From: Trujillonella humicola
GTDB taxonomy: Bacteria; Actinomycetota; Actinomycetes; Mycobacteriales; Geodermatophilaceae
Assembly: GCF_046233715.1 (NCBI RefSeq)
Contig: NZ_JBJNRJ010000005.1
Span: forward strand, 1-64,000
DNA length: 64,000 nucleotides
Reading direction: 5' to 3'
Below are positions 49,952 to 59,890 of the stretch, in pieces. Made by a program: the position numbers and the translations under genes. The notes beneath the pieces are model-generated. The model worked only from the letters and a program-made list of their open reading frames with translations, ran no database searches and was not told the DNA's origin. Each line of letters begins with the position of its first letter. The first letter of the stretch is position 1.

Positions 49952-50012
49952 GGCGAGATCTGCACACTCGTCACCATCGGGCGCTGATGGCGACGAGTGT
50001 GCAGATCTCGCC
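49952..50012. repeat. Large inverted repeat between boxB and the ligase gene
   Basis: Arms of 21 bp (49952-49972 and 49992-50012, beginning GGCGAGATCTGC) are perfectly complementary, and pairing continues inward with one mismatch. It lies just after the boxB stop (50033, minus strand). It may terminate or attenuate transcription from boxC-boxB into the ligase gene, or stabilise the upstream mRNA end. Confidence 0.8.
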
Positions 50013-50032
50013 GAGGGGGAGGGTCCGCCCGC

Positions 50033-51514
<1,482 letters not shown>

Positions 51515-51517
51515 GGC

Positions 51518-53248
51518 TCAGACCCGCTTCCTGTCGTAGTCGGCCCGCTTGCCGGTGCCGTAGCGGCGCAGTGCTCCTTCGGGGCCAGCGGCGTTCGGTC
51601 GCTGGAAGATCCAGTTCTGCCAGGCGGTCAGCCGGCCGAAGACCTTGGTCTCCGGGGTCTCCCGGCCGGCGAAGCGGAGGTTGGCCTCCATGCCGGTCAG
51701 GGCGTCGGGGGAGAAGCTGGCCCGCTCCTCGATGGCGAGGCGGACCTCGTCCTCCCAGTCGATGTCGTCCGGCGTCGCCGTGACCAGGCCGAGCTCCTCG
51801 GCGTCGGCGGCGAGCAGGTCGCGGCCCACCGCGGCCTCGGCGGCGGCCAGCTCGTCGGCGCTGCCGAGGAAGCGGACCTGCAGCCGGGTCATGTCGTTGC
51901 CCATCGGGAGCAGGCCGGTGTTGAACTCGTCGAGCCGGAGGGCCGCCGGGGGCTTCGGGTCGTCGTCGTCCTCGAACTGGCCCTCGAGCATGTACTGCCG
52001 GTCGGCGGCGAAGGCGATCTCGGCGAGCGCCCCGACGAAGCAGCTGCCCGGCTCGACCAGCGCGAACAGGCTGCGCGAGGTGGTGTCCAGCCGCTTGGCC
52101 GTGCGCTTGTAGAAGCCGATCAGCTCGTTGACCAGCCAGTGCGACCGGTGGGCGAGGAGGAACTCGTCGTAGGCGGCGACGGTGGCCGGGTCGCCCTCGG
52201 TGCGCAGCAGCCAGGTGCCCAGCGCCAGCTCGTTGGTGCGCAGGTGCAGGATCGTGTCGTCGAGCTGGCGGGTCATCGCCAGGAACCAGCCGGCGTCGCC
52301 CTGGCCCTGCAGCTCCTCGACCGAGGCCGGGACGGCGGAGGGGCCGAGCACCGTGATCGTCGCGGTGCCCGAGTCGCGGTCCAGGACGACGCGTACGTGC
52401 TCGTAGCGGAAGCCGTCGTCGGTGGTCTCGCGCTGCAGCGGGGTGAGCGCGACGCCCTGGGCGCCGGCACCCGGGCGGGAGGAGGCGGCGGCGAGCTCGC
52501 CGGCGCGGCGGGCCACCTCGGCGTCGAAGTCGCGCGCCTTGGCGACGGCGTCGACCAGCCGCCACTGCACGGCGCGCTCGCCGCGGACGCCCTCGGCGGT
52601 GGTGGAGAAGATGTCGGCCAGGTCGCGCCGCACGCCGCGCTTGTCGACCACGCGGGTCAGGCCGCCGGTGCCGGGCAGCACGCCCAGCAGCGGGACCTCC
52701 GGCAGCGAGACCGCCGAGGAGTTGTCGTCGACCAGCACGATCTGCTCGCACGCCAGGGCCAGCTCGTAGCCGCCACCGGCCGCGGTGCCGTTGACCGCGG
52801 CGACGAACGGCAGACCCGAGTTGCGGGTGGCGTCCTCGATGCCGTTGCGGGTCTCGTTGGTGAACTTGCAGAAGTTCACCTTCCAGCTGTGCGGCGAGGC
52901 GGCCAGCATCCGGATGTTGGCGCCGGCGCAGAACATGCGCTCCTTGCCGCTGGCCACCACCACGGCCTTGACCTCGGGGTGCTCGAAGCGCAGCCGCTGG
53001 ACGGCGTCGTGCAGCTCGATGTCGACGCCGAGGTCGTAGCTGTTCATCTTGAGCTCGTAGCCGGGGACCAGGCCGCCGTTCTCGTCGACGTCGAGCGTCA
53101 GCGTCGCGATCTCCCCGTCCACCGACAGCCGCCAGTGCCGGTACTGCTCCGGCGAGGTCTGGAACGAGACCTTCACGGTCGCGGCCGGCTCGGCCACCGG
53201 GGCCGGGCCCTCCGTCGTCGTCGGCGAGCGGTCGTCCAGCGTGGTCAC
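51518..53248 (-). CDS. boxC: 2,3-Epoxybenzoyl-CoA dihydrolase BoxC
   Basis: 576 aa, two crotonase-like halves as usual for BoxC (commonly about 550 aa). The first half has KAVVVASGKERMFCAGANIRMLA (oxyanion hole) and FVAAVNGTAAGGGYELALACEQIVLVDDNSSAVSLPEVPLLGVLPGTGGLTRV; the second half includes YKRTAKRLDTTSRSLFALVEPGSCFVG. It opens the epoxide ring to 3,4-dehydroadipyl-CoA semialdehyde and formate. GTG at 53246-53248 chosen because GGGAGG lies 4 nt upstream. First gene of the box operon. Confidence 0.95.
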   Translation of the reverse strand: MTTLDDRSPTTTEGPAPVAEPAATVKVSFQTSPEQYRHWRLSVDGEIATLTLDVDENGGLVPGYELKMNSYDLGVDIELHDAVQRLRFEHPEVKAVVVASGKERMFCAGANIRMLAASPHSWKVNFCKFTNETRNGIEDATRNSGLPFVAAVNGTAAGGGYELALACEQIVLVDDNSSAVSLPEVPLLGVLPGTGGLTRVVDKRGVRRDLADIFSTTAEGVRGERAVQWRLVDAVAKARDFDAEVARRAGELAAASSRPGAGAQGVALTPLQRETTDDGFRYEHVRVVLDRDSGTATITVLGPSAVPASVEELQGQGDAGWFLAMTRQLDDTILHLRTNELALGTWLLRTEGDPATVAAYDEFLLAHRSHWLVNELIGFYKRTAKRLDTTSRSLFALVEPGSCFVGALAEIAFAADRQYMLEGQFEDDDDPKPPAALRLDEFNTGLLPMGNDMTRLQVRFLGSADELAAAEAAVGRDLLAADAEELGLVTATPDDIDWEDEVRLAIEERASFSPDALTGMEANLRFAGRETPETKVFGRLTAWQNWIFQRPNAAGPEGALRRYGTGKRADYDRKRV

Positions 53249-53564
53249 GGTGCCTCCCAAGGGGATGGAACAGGCGCAGGGGATCCCCGCAGGCCTCGTG
53301 CACCCATGGTGACGTGCTACAGCAAAGGGTGCAAGTGGCAGGCTTTCTGTAGATGTGTGGGCCAGGTCACCATCTTAGGCGCGGCCGCGGAGGCGTGCAG
53401 GGGCCGCGGGACGCCGGGGCCGCCGGACCGCGAGGTCGGCACCCGGTTCCGACCTGCGCGGATGTGCCGGCGCGGGGCTGCGGAGGCTCCCGCCGGATCC
53501 CGTGACGGCCGGCTGCGGGCCGGCGCCCGGCCGCCGTGGTGTGTCGACGGTCACGGACCGCCGG
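53249..53564. other. Control region upstream of boxC
   Basis: 316-bp gap between boxC and the GS-like gene, both on the minus strand. It holds the CTACAG/CTGTAG inverted repeat (53317-53352) and is locally less G/C-rich near 53310-53370. No gene was seen. The rest shows nothing recognisable. Confidence 0.6.
53311..53352 (-). promoter_or_regulatory. Inverted CTACAG/CTGTAG repeat upstream of boxC
   Basis: CTACAG (53317-53322), 24 bp, CTGTAG (53347-53352), preceded by GACGTGCTACAGC (53311-53323). The same 13 bases and repeat occur upstream of the Liv binding-protein gene at 62112-62152. Probably a shared operator; the PaaX protein at 62269 is the nearest candidate regulator. Confidence 0.55.
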
Positions 53565-55010
53565 TCAGAACAGGTGCAGGTACTCCCGCTGCTCCCAGTC
53601 GGTCACCGTCGCCTCGAAGCGGGCCACCTCGGCCCGCTTGACGCCGGCGTAGTGGTCGACGAGGGACGGCGGCAGCAGCTCCCGCAGCTCGGTGTCCTCG
53701 TCGAGCGCGCGCACCGCCTCGGCGAGGCTGGTGGGCAGCCGGGGGGCCTCGGTGGCGTAGGGCTGGTCGGCGGAGGGGCCGGGGTCCAGGCCGCGGTCGA
53801 CGCCGTCCAGGCCGGCGACGAGCTGGGCGGCCATCGCCAGGTACGGATTGGCCGCGGGCTCGCCGGCGCGGTTCTCCACGTGCAGGTCGCCGCGCTCGGC
53901 CGAGCCGACGACGCGGAGCATCGCGGCCCGGTTGTCGTGTGCCCACAGCACCCGGTCGGGGGCCATGGAGTGCGGCTGGAAGCGCTTGTAGCCGTTGACC
54001 GTCGGGACGGCGAACACGCAGCCGGCGCGGGCGTGCCGCAGCAGGCCGGCGAGGTAGCCGGCGCCGACGGGGGACAGGCCGCCCTCGCCGACGAACGCGT
54101 TCCCGCCGTCGCCGGCCCGCACCAGGGACTGGTGCAGGTGCCAGCCGCTGGAGCAGCCCTCGGGGATCTGCGGGCGGCACATGAAGGTGGCCAGCAGCCC
54201 GGCCCGGTGGGCGACGGCACGCACCGCCGAGCGGATCAGGACCATCGCGTCGGCGCTGGCCAGCCCGCGCAGCGGTGCGGTGGTGATCTCCACCTGCCCC
54301 GGGCCGAACTCGACCTCGACGGTGCGCAGCGGGACGCCGAGCCGGCGCAGCACGCGGGACAGCTCCCCGAGCACCGGCTCGAGCGCGTCGCCGCGGTCGT
54401 CGCCGAGCAGCTGGTAGCCCCGGTCCAGCGGGCTCACCGTGCGCGCCCGGCCGGGGGCGCCGGGGCGGTTGACCTCCAGCGGGTCGAGCGGTCCCTCCTC
54501 CACCTGCAGCAGGTGGAACTCCAGCTCCAGCCCGGTGACCAGGTCCAGGTCCCGGGAGGCGGCCCGCCGCAACGCCGTCCGCAGCGCGCCGCGGGGGTCG
54601 AACGGCACCGGCGCGCCGTCCTTGAGCCGCAGGTCGCTGAGCAGCCAGCCGGTGCGCCGGGCCCACGGCAGCACCTGGAAGGTCGTGGGGTCGGGGACCA
54701 TCACCACGTCGCCGGCGCCGCCCATCCCGGCGACCCCCACGCCGCCGTCGGGGGAGAAGGCCGGGTACACGGTGCGCCCGGAGGTGTCCTTGGACAGCAG
54801 GGTGCTCACGATGGGCAGCCCCTCGGCGAGGACGCCGGGGATGTGCTCGGCCGAGACCGTCTTCGACCGCACGAGCCCGTGCAGGTCGACGAAGCCGACC
54901 CGGACGGCCTCGAGCTCCTCGGCGGACACCCGCTCGGCGACCTCTCGGGCGGCGGCGCGCTGCTCGTCGGTCCAGTCACCGTGCCGCGCCACGAAGCCGG
55001 GGCGGCTCAC
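53565..55010 (-). CDS. Glutamine-synthetase-family ligase
   Basis: 481 aa. N-terminal GS grasp domain (VRVGFVDLHGLVRSKTVSAEHIP), catalytic LELEFHLL, VEFGPGQVEIT, WHLHQSL, NRAAMLRV and HVENRAGEPAANPYLAMAAQLVAGLDG. These match the GS fold but with the pattern of gamma-glutamyl ligases acting on amines (as GlnA-like, PuuA, TdnQ/AtdA1) rather than of ammonia-using GlnA. GTG overlaps the Rieske gene stop by 4 bp. A ligase for an aromatic amine or amine substrate of the oxygenase is a plausible role. Confidence 0.82.
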   Translation of the reverse strand: MSRPGFVARHGDWTDEQRAAAREVAERVSAEELEAVRVGFVDLHGLVRSKTVSAEHIPGVLAEGLPIVSTLLSKDTSGRTVYPAFSPDGGVGVAGMGGAGDVVMVPDPTTFQVLPWARRTGWLLSDLRLKDGAPVPFDPRGALRTALRRAASRDLDLVTGLELEFHLLQVEEGPLDPLEVNRPGAPGRARTVSPLDRGYQLLGDDRGDALEPVLGELSRVLRRLGVPLRTVEVEFGPGQVEITTAPLRGLASADAMVLIRSAVRAVAHRAGLLATFMCRPQIPEGCSSGWHLHQSLVRAGDGGNAFVGEGGLSPVGAGYLAGLLRHARAGCVFAVPTVNGYKRFQPHSMAPDRVLWAHDNRAAMLRVVGSAERGDLHVENRAGEPAANPYLAMAAQLVAGLDGVDRGLDPGPSADQPYATEAPRLPTSLAEAVRALDEDTELRELLPPSLVDHYAGVKRAEVARFEATVTDWEQREYLHLF

Positions 55011-56464
55011 CGGGCGTCCGGGGTGCCGGCCGCCGAGGTGGCGCGCGGGGCCAGCTGGGTCGGGTCCTCCGGTTCGGCGTCCTCGGCGCGGACGCCGGCG
55101 GGGCCGGTCCGCAGCGCCTCGGTCCACCCGGCCGCCCAGGGGCTCGCGGCCCGCAGCCGGGCGATCGCGTCGGCCCAGAAGTCCTCCCAGGCCCCGGTCG
55201 GGCCGATGCCGTCCAGCGGGATGGGGCCGCGGCTCTCCACCTCGGCGCGGTCGTCGAGCAGCGTCTGGGGGCTGTGCCCGGCCGCGACCGCGTCGATCGC
55301 CGCCATCAGCATCCGCCGGTAGGTGATGATCGCCTTGTCCGACCGGCTGAGCTTCTCCCGGGTCCGGTCGTGGATCGGCCCCTGGCCCTCGACGGCCATC
55401 TGGTCGTGCACGTTGATGTCCGGGCCCAGGCCGGTGTAGGTCGTCGTCCGCTGCTCCTCCGGGTCGAACCGGTAGTTGTTCGCCCGGTTCGCCACCGGCT
55501 TGTAGTCCGGCAGCGTGATGCCCTCGAGGCGCTGGGCGCGCATCGTCTCCTTGTCCACGGGGGTGTCCAGGCTGGTGAACATCGCGTACCAGTAGCAGGA
55601 GACGTCGTCGACCGGCACGTGCCACTGGGTGATCGACATGGTCGACGACAGCGGGATGGTGATCCCGTGCGGGAACACCTGGTGGGTGATCCGCACGTGC
55701 GTCCGGCTCCCGTCCTCGCCGTCGCGGTCCAGCGTGCGCAGGGCGACGATCCGCTGCCCGTAGTCGGTGCGCGCGTTGACGATCTCCGGGCGGCCGTACT
55801 CGCGGAGGATCTTGGTCATGGGCAGGTCGGTGCCCAGCGAGGCGCTGCGGAACTGCTTGCCGTAGCTCTCCTCGGGGTCCTCGTCCTGCTCGAAGCGGTG
55901 CAGGTAGGAGGCGTGCGCCGGGTCGATGCCGACCTCCAGCGCCTGCAGCCAGTTGCAGTCGAGGTAGCCCTTGAAGGCGAAGGTGTACTCGTCCGGCGCG
56001 GCGAAGCAGTCCAGCGCGGGGAACTCCGGCGGGTCGCCGGGGCCCAGGTAGCCCCACACGATGCCGTTGCGCTCGCGCACCGGGTAGGAGGTGAAGCGCA
56101 CCTTCGCCGCGAGGGTGCTGTCCTCCGGCTCGGCGGGCGTCTCCAGGCAGCGCCCGTCCCCGTCGAGCAGCCAACCGTGGAAGTAGCAGCGCAGCCCGCC
56201 GTCCTCCAGGCGGCCCAGCGCCAGGTCGGCGCCGCGGTGCGGGCAGCGGCGGTCGATGAGGCCGAGGTCGCCGGTGTCGTCGCGGAAGAGGACGAGGTCC
56301 TCGCCCAGCAGGCGCAGCGGCACGACGGGCCGGTCCCCGGCCAGTTCCTCGGCCAGCGCCACCGGCTGCCAGTACCGGCGCATGAACTCCCCGGCCGGCG
56401 TGCCCGGGCCCGTCTGCGTGATCCGCTCGTTGTCCGCAGCCGACATCGCCATGGCGGCGTCCAC
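55007..56464 (-). CDS. Rieske aromatic-ring hydroxylating oxygenase, alpha subunit
   Basis: 485 aa. Rieske cluster ligands CPHRG (74, 76) and CYFHGW (93, 96); mononuclear iron site GIDPAHASYLHR with Asp181, His184 and His189. The architecture is of the alpha-only phthalate-dioxygenase/demethylase class; no beta subunit or dedicated reductase lies near, so the ferredoxin/FNR pair at 46.8-48.2 kb could serve. Transcribed with the GS-like gene; divergent from the IclR regulator. ATG at 56462-56464; a second Met lies a few residues in. Confidence 0.88.
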   Translation of the reverse strand: MDAAMAMSAADNERITQTGPGTPAGEFMRRYWQPVALAEELAGDRPVVPLRLLGEDLVLFRDDTGDLGLIDRRCPHRGADLALGRLEDGGLRCYFHGWLLDGDGRCLETPAEPEDSTLAAKVRFTSYPVRERNGIVWGYLGPGDPPEFPALDCFAAPDEYTFAFKGYLDCNWLQALEVGIDPAHASYLHRFEQDEDPEESYGKQFRSASLGTDLPMTKILREYGRPEIVNARTDYGQRIVALRTLDRDGEDGSRTHVRITHQVFPHGITIPLSSTMSITQWHVPVDDVSCYWYAMFTSLDTPVDKETMRAQRLEGITLPDYKPVANRANNYRFDPEEQRTTTYTGLGPDINVHDQMAVEGQGPIHDRTREKLSRSDKAIITYRRMLMAAIDAVAAGHSPQTLLDDRAEVESRGPIPLDGIGPTGAWEDFWADAIARLRAASPWAAGWTEALRTGPAGVRAEDAEPEDPTQLAPRATSAAGTPDAR

Positions 56465-56483
56465 CCCTCGTGTGCTTCACTGT

Positions 56484-56507
56484 GTTCGATTACCGAACGC
56501 CTGTTCG
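56484..56507. promoter_or_regulatory. GTTCG/CGAAC inverted repeats, likely IclR operator
   Basis: GTTCG (56484-56488), 5 bp, CGAAC (56494-56498), 4 bp, GTTCG (56503-56507) give two overlapping palindromes in the 81-bp divergent gap between the Rieske gene and the IclR gene. A/T-rich surroundings fit a promoter. Confidence 0.55.
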
Positions 56508-56545
56508 TTGTGCGACTACTGTCTCGCGATCCGGAGGAGACCGCA

Positions 56546-57286
56546 ATGCCTCGCCTGAGTCCGGACGCCGCGCAGCGGCGGGCGTCCCGCCGGCTGGAGG
56601 GCGCCGCCGCGCCGGCCGACTACTCCGAGGCGCTGGCCCGCGGCCTTGCGGTGCTGGAGGCGCTCGGCGAAGGCGGCGGTGGGCAGACGCTCGCGGACCT
56701 GGCCCGCGAGCTGGACCTGCCCCGGGCCACGGTGCGCCGGGCGGTGCTGACGCTGGAGCACCTGGGCTTCGTGCGCACCGCCGGGCGGACCCTGGCGCTC
56801 ACCCCGCAGGTGCTGCGGCTGGCCACGGCCTACCTCGCCGGCGATCCGCTGGGCCAGGTCCTGCAGCCGGCCTGCGAGGAGGTCGTCGCCGAGCTGGGGG
56901 AGGCCTGCGGCGTCGCCGTCCTGGACGGGGCCGACGCCGTGGTGGTCGCCCGGGCCCAGCCCCGCCGGCTCGTCCCGGTCGGCACCGGGATCGGGTTCCG
57001 CGTGCCGGCCGCCGGCTCCGCCCTCGGCCGGGTGCTGCTGGCGGGCACGGGGGCGCCGGGTGCCGAGCTCGACCGGGTCCGCGCCCAGGGGTGGGCCTAC
57101 GTCGCCGACGAGGTCGAGGCGGGCCTGCAGTCGGTCGCCGTGCCCCTGCGCCGGGCGGACGGCGTGGTGGTCGCGGCCATGCACGTCGCCAGCAGCACCG
57201 GCTCGCGGACGCAGGGGTGGATGACCGGTACGGCACGGGAGGTGCTGTCGGGGCACGCCGAGGAGCTCCGCCGCCTGCTCGTCTGA
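56546..57286 (+). CDS. IclR-family transcriptional regulator
   Basis: 246 aa. N-terminal winged helix (GLAVLEALGEGGGGQTLADLARELDLPRATVRRAVLTLEHLGFVRT), C-terminal IclR effector domain with GEACGVAVLDGADAVVVARAQPRR, GFRVPAAGSALGRVLLAG and LQSVAVPLRRADGVVVAAMHVAS. Similar to PcaR/PobR-type regulators of aromatic catabolism. ATG at 56546 with GGAGGAGA. Divergent from the Rieske/GS operon. Confidence 0.92.
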   Translation: MPRLSPDAAQRRASRRLEGAAAPADYSEALARGLAVLEALGEGGGGQTLADLARELDLPRATVRRAVLTLEHLGFVRTAGRTLALTPQVLRLATAYLAGDPLGQVLQPACEEVVAELGEACGVAVLDGADAVVVARAQPRRLVPVGTGIGFRVPAAGSALGRVLLAGTGAPGAELDRVRAQGWAYVADEVEAGLQSVAVPLRRADGVVVAAMHVASSTGSRTQGWMTGTAREVLSGHAEELRRLLV

Positions 57287-57308
57287 CCGGCCCGGCGGCC
57301 CGCCGTCC

Positions 57309-58010
57309 TCAGCCGACCCCGAGCAGCGCGTGCGCCACCGAGGAGTCGCTGCGGAACTCGAGGGTGGAAGAGCGGTGCACGATCCGGCCCTTGTCCATGA
57401 CGGCGATCTCGTCGGCGACGGCGAAGGCCAGGTGCAGGTCCTGCTCGACGACGAGCAGGGTGACGCCCTCGGCCTTCATCCGGCCGATGGCCTCCCCGAT
57501 GAGGTCCACCACCGAGGGGGCGAGGCCGTCGGAGGGCTCGTCCATGAGGACCAGCCGGGGGTTGGTGAGCAGCGCGCGGGCGATCGCGAGCATCTGCTGC
57601 TCGCCGCCGGACAGCTGCCCGGCGGTGTGCTTGCGCCGCTCGCCCAGGCGGGGCAGGAGGTCCAGCACCCGCTCCATGTCCCACGGGCCCTTGCCCCGGC
57701 CCTGGCGCGTGGCCAGGTCCAGGTGCTCGGTCACGGTCAGCGGCGCCCACGTCCGCCGGCCCTGCGGCACGAGCGCCACGCCGGCGCGGGCGATCACGTC
57801 CGGCCGCTTGCCGGTGAGATCGCGCCCCTCGACGGTGACCCGGCCGGCCGAGGGGGTCACCAGCCCCATCAGCGTGTTGATCAGCGTCGACTTGCCGACG
57901 CCGTTGCGGCCCAGCAGGCCGAGCACCCGGCCGTTCTCCAGGTCGAGGTCGACACCCTGCAGCACCGTGCTGCGCTTGTAGCCGGACTCCAGTCCGCGCA
58001 CCTCGAGCAC
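57309..58010 (-). CDS. livF: ABC transporter ATP-binding protein LivF
   Basis: 233 aa. Walker A LLGRNGVGKSTLI, signature LSGGEQQMLAIARALL, Walker B PRLVLMDEPSDGLAP, switch His in VVEQD context. Standard length of branched-chain-type LivF. GTG start follows the LivG stop with no gap. Last gene of the transporter operon. Confidence 0.92.
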   Translation of the reverse strand: MLEVRGLESGYKRSTVLQGVDLDLENGRVLGLLGRNGVGKSTLINTLMGLVTPSAGRVTVEGRDLTGKRPDVIARAGVALVPQGRRTWAPLTVTEHLDLATRQGRGKGPWDMERVLDLLPRLGERRKHTAGQLSGGEQQMLAIARALLTNPRLVLMDEPSDGLAPSVVDLIGEAIGRMKAEGVTLLVVEQDLHLAFAVADEIAVMDKGRIVHRSSTLEFRSDSSVAHALLGVG

Positions 58011-58820
58011 TCAGCTCACCTCCATGCCGGGGCGGCCGGCGTCCAGGGATGCGGGGCCGTCGAGGAACAGCGCCTCGCGGCCGGTGCCGAGGTAGGCCTC
58101 CTGCACCGCGCTGCTGGCGCGCACCTCGTCGGGGGAGCCCGTCATCAGCAGCTTCCCCAGGTGCAGCACCGTCACCGAGGTGGCCAGGGCGAACACGACG
58201 TCGAGGTCGTGCTCGACGATCACCAGGGTCACGCTCTCGGGCAGGCCCTTGAGCAGCGCGACCAGGCGGGCGCTCTCCGCCGGCGACATGCCGGCCGCCG
58301 GCTCGTCGAGTAGCAGCAGCCGCGGCTCGCAGGCCAGCGCGACGGCCACCTCGAGCTGGCGCCGCTCGCCGTGGGACAGCGCCGACACCAGCGCGTGCGA
58401 GCGGCCGGCGAGGCCGACGTCGGCCAGCAGCCCGTGCACGCGCTCGCGCGTGGCCCGCTGGCGGCGCGGCAGCAGCGAGTGCCGGCTGCCGCCGGGCTGC
58501 CGCTGCGCGGCCATGATCACGTTGCGCTCGACGGTCTGGCTGAGGAACAGGCTGGAGTGCTGCAGGGTCTGGCTGATCCCGCGCCGTGCCCGCTGCGGCT
58601 CCGACAGCCGCGTGATGTCGGCGCCGTCGAAGGCGACGGTGCCCGACGACACCGCCATCGACCCGGTGACCAGCTTGAACAGCGTGCTCTTGCCGGCCCC
58701 GTTGGGGCCGATCAGCGCGTGCCGGGCACCGGTCCGGACGGTCAGGTCGACGTCGTCGACGGCGGTCAGCGCACCGAACCGGCGCGTGAGGCCGGACAGC
58801 TGGAGCAGGTCCTCGCTCAT
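58011..58820 (-). CDS. livG: ABC transporter ATP-binding protein LivG
   Basis: 269 aa. Walker A IGPNGAGKSTLF, signature LSHGERRQLEVAVALA, Walker B PRLLLLDEPAAGMSP, His switch IVEHDLDVVF. The signature starts LSHGE, as in urea/aromatic variants. The ATG (58818-58820) overlaps the LivM stop. Confidence 0.92.
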   Translation of the reverse strand: MSEDLLQLSGLTRRFGALTAVDDVDLTVRTGARHALIGPNGAGKSTLFKLVTGSMAVSSGTVAFDGADITRLSEPQRARRGISQTLQHSSLFLSQTVERNVIMAAQRQPGGSRHSLLPRRQRATRERVHGLLADVGLAGRSHALVSALSHGERRQLEVAVALACEPRLLLLDEPAAGMSPAESARLVALLKGLPESVTLVIVEHDLDVVFALATSVTVLHLGKLLMTGSPDEVRASSAVQEAYLGTGREALFLDGPASLDAGRPGMEVS

Positions 58821-59890
58821 ACCGACCCCTCCTCTCCGGGGACGATCGATCGGGTTCGGCGCCGTTTCGGCGTGCGCAGCATCCCGGCCAGGCCGGCGAA
58901 CCCGCGGGGGAGCACGTACACGGCGATGACGAACACGATGCCCAGCAGCAGGGGGCCGTGCCCGTCCAGGTCGGGGCCGTAGTAGTCGCGGACGATGACC
59001 ACCACGGCCATGCCGAGCACCGGTCCCCACAGGGTGCCGGCGCCGCCGAGCACGAGGGCCAGCAGCGTGATCGCGCTGAGGGCGAAGCCGGCGTCCCCCG
59101 GGGAGACCAGCCGGTTGACCTGGGCGAAGAGTCCCCCGGCCACGCCGGCGAAGCCGCCGGCCAGGATGTAGACGACGTACTTGTAGCGGAACGGGGTGTA
59201 CCCCAGCGACCGCATCCGGTCCTCGTTGTCGCGGATGCCGCGCAGGACCAGGCCGAACGGGGAGCGGGCGATCAGCCACATCGCCGCGAAGGCGATCACG
59301 AAGACGGCCAGGACGTACCAGTAGGTGTAGGCGACGCGGAAGCCGGCGTCGAACGGCTCGCTGCCGAACCGGACGGAGGGCACCGACATGCCGTTGGAGC
59401 CGCCGGTGACGCCGTCGAGCCGGAGCGCCAGCTGTGCGGTGATCTCCCCGATGGCCAGGGTGAGCATCAGGAAGAACACGCCGTGGCTGCGCACGGCCAG
59501 CCATCCGGTGAGGACGGCGGCGACCGCACCGGCCCCGGCGGCCATCAGCACCGGGACGGGGGCACTGGGCGTCCAGTTGTCGGCGACGATCGCCGCGGTG
59601 TACGCGCCGACGCCGAAGTAGGCCGCGTGCCCCAGCGACGGCAGCCCGGTGATGCCGACCAGCAGGTCGAGGCTGACGGCGAACAACCCGAAGATCAGGA
59701 TGCGGGTGAGGATGTTGGTGCCGTCCTGCGCCACGAAGAACGGCACGAGGACCAGCAGCAGCAGGACGGCGGCCGGGGGTACGGCGCCCAGCAGGCGGGC
59801 CCGCCCGCCGGGCGGCGGCGGTGCCGTGCCCGCGGCGCTCGAGCCGGTGCCGGGACCGGCGGTCGTCGGGGACTGCGCGGGCGCGCTCAT
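58817..59890 (-). CDS. livM: ABC transporter permease LivM
   Basis: 357 aa. After a Pro/Ala-rich cytosolic start, about 8-10 helices; LFAVSLDLLVGITGLPSLGHAAYFGVGAYTAAI and FGLVLRGIRDNEDRMRSLGY (EAA-like loop) are the LivM hallmarks. Overlaps LivH and LivG by 4 bp each. Confidence 0.92.
   Translation of the reverse strand: MSAPAQSPTTAGPGTGSSAAGTAPPPPGGRARLLGAVPPAAVLLLLVLVPFFVAQDGTNILTRILIFGLFAVSLDLLVGITGLPSLGHAAYFGVGAYTAAIVADNWTPSAPVPVLMAAGAGAVAAVLTGWLAVRSHGVFFLMLTLAIGEITAQLALRLDGVTGGSNGMSVPSVRFGSEPFDAGFRVAYTYWYVLAVFVIAFAAMWLIARSPFGLVLRGIRDNEDRMRSLGYTPFRYKYVVYILAGGFAGVAGGLFAQVNRLVSPGDAGFALSAITLLALVLGGAGTLWGPVLGMAVVVIVRDYYGPDLDGHGPLLLGIVFVIAVYVLPRGFAGLAGMLRTPKRRRTRSIVPGEEGSV

Noticed and set aside
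48223..49977. Upstream ATG start of the benzoate-CoA ligase at 49977
   Set aside because: That start lies inside the palindrome and adds 17 residues with no family similarity; GTG at 49926 has a good ribosome-binding site.
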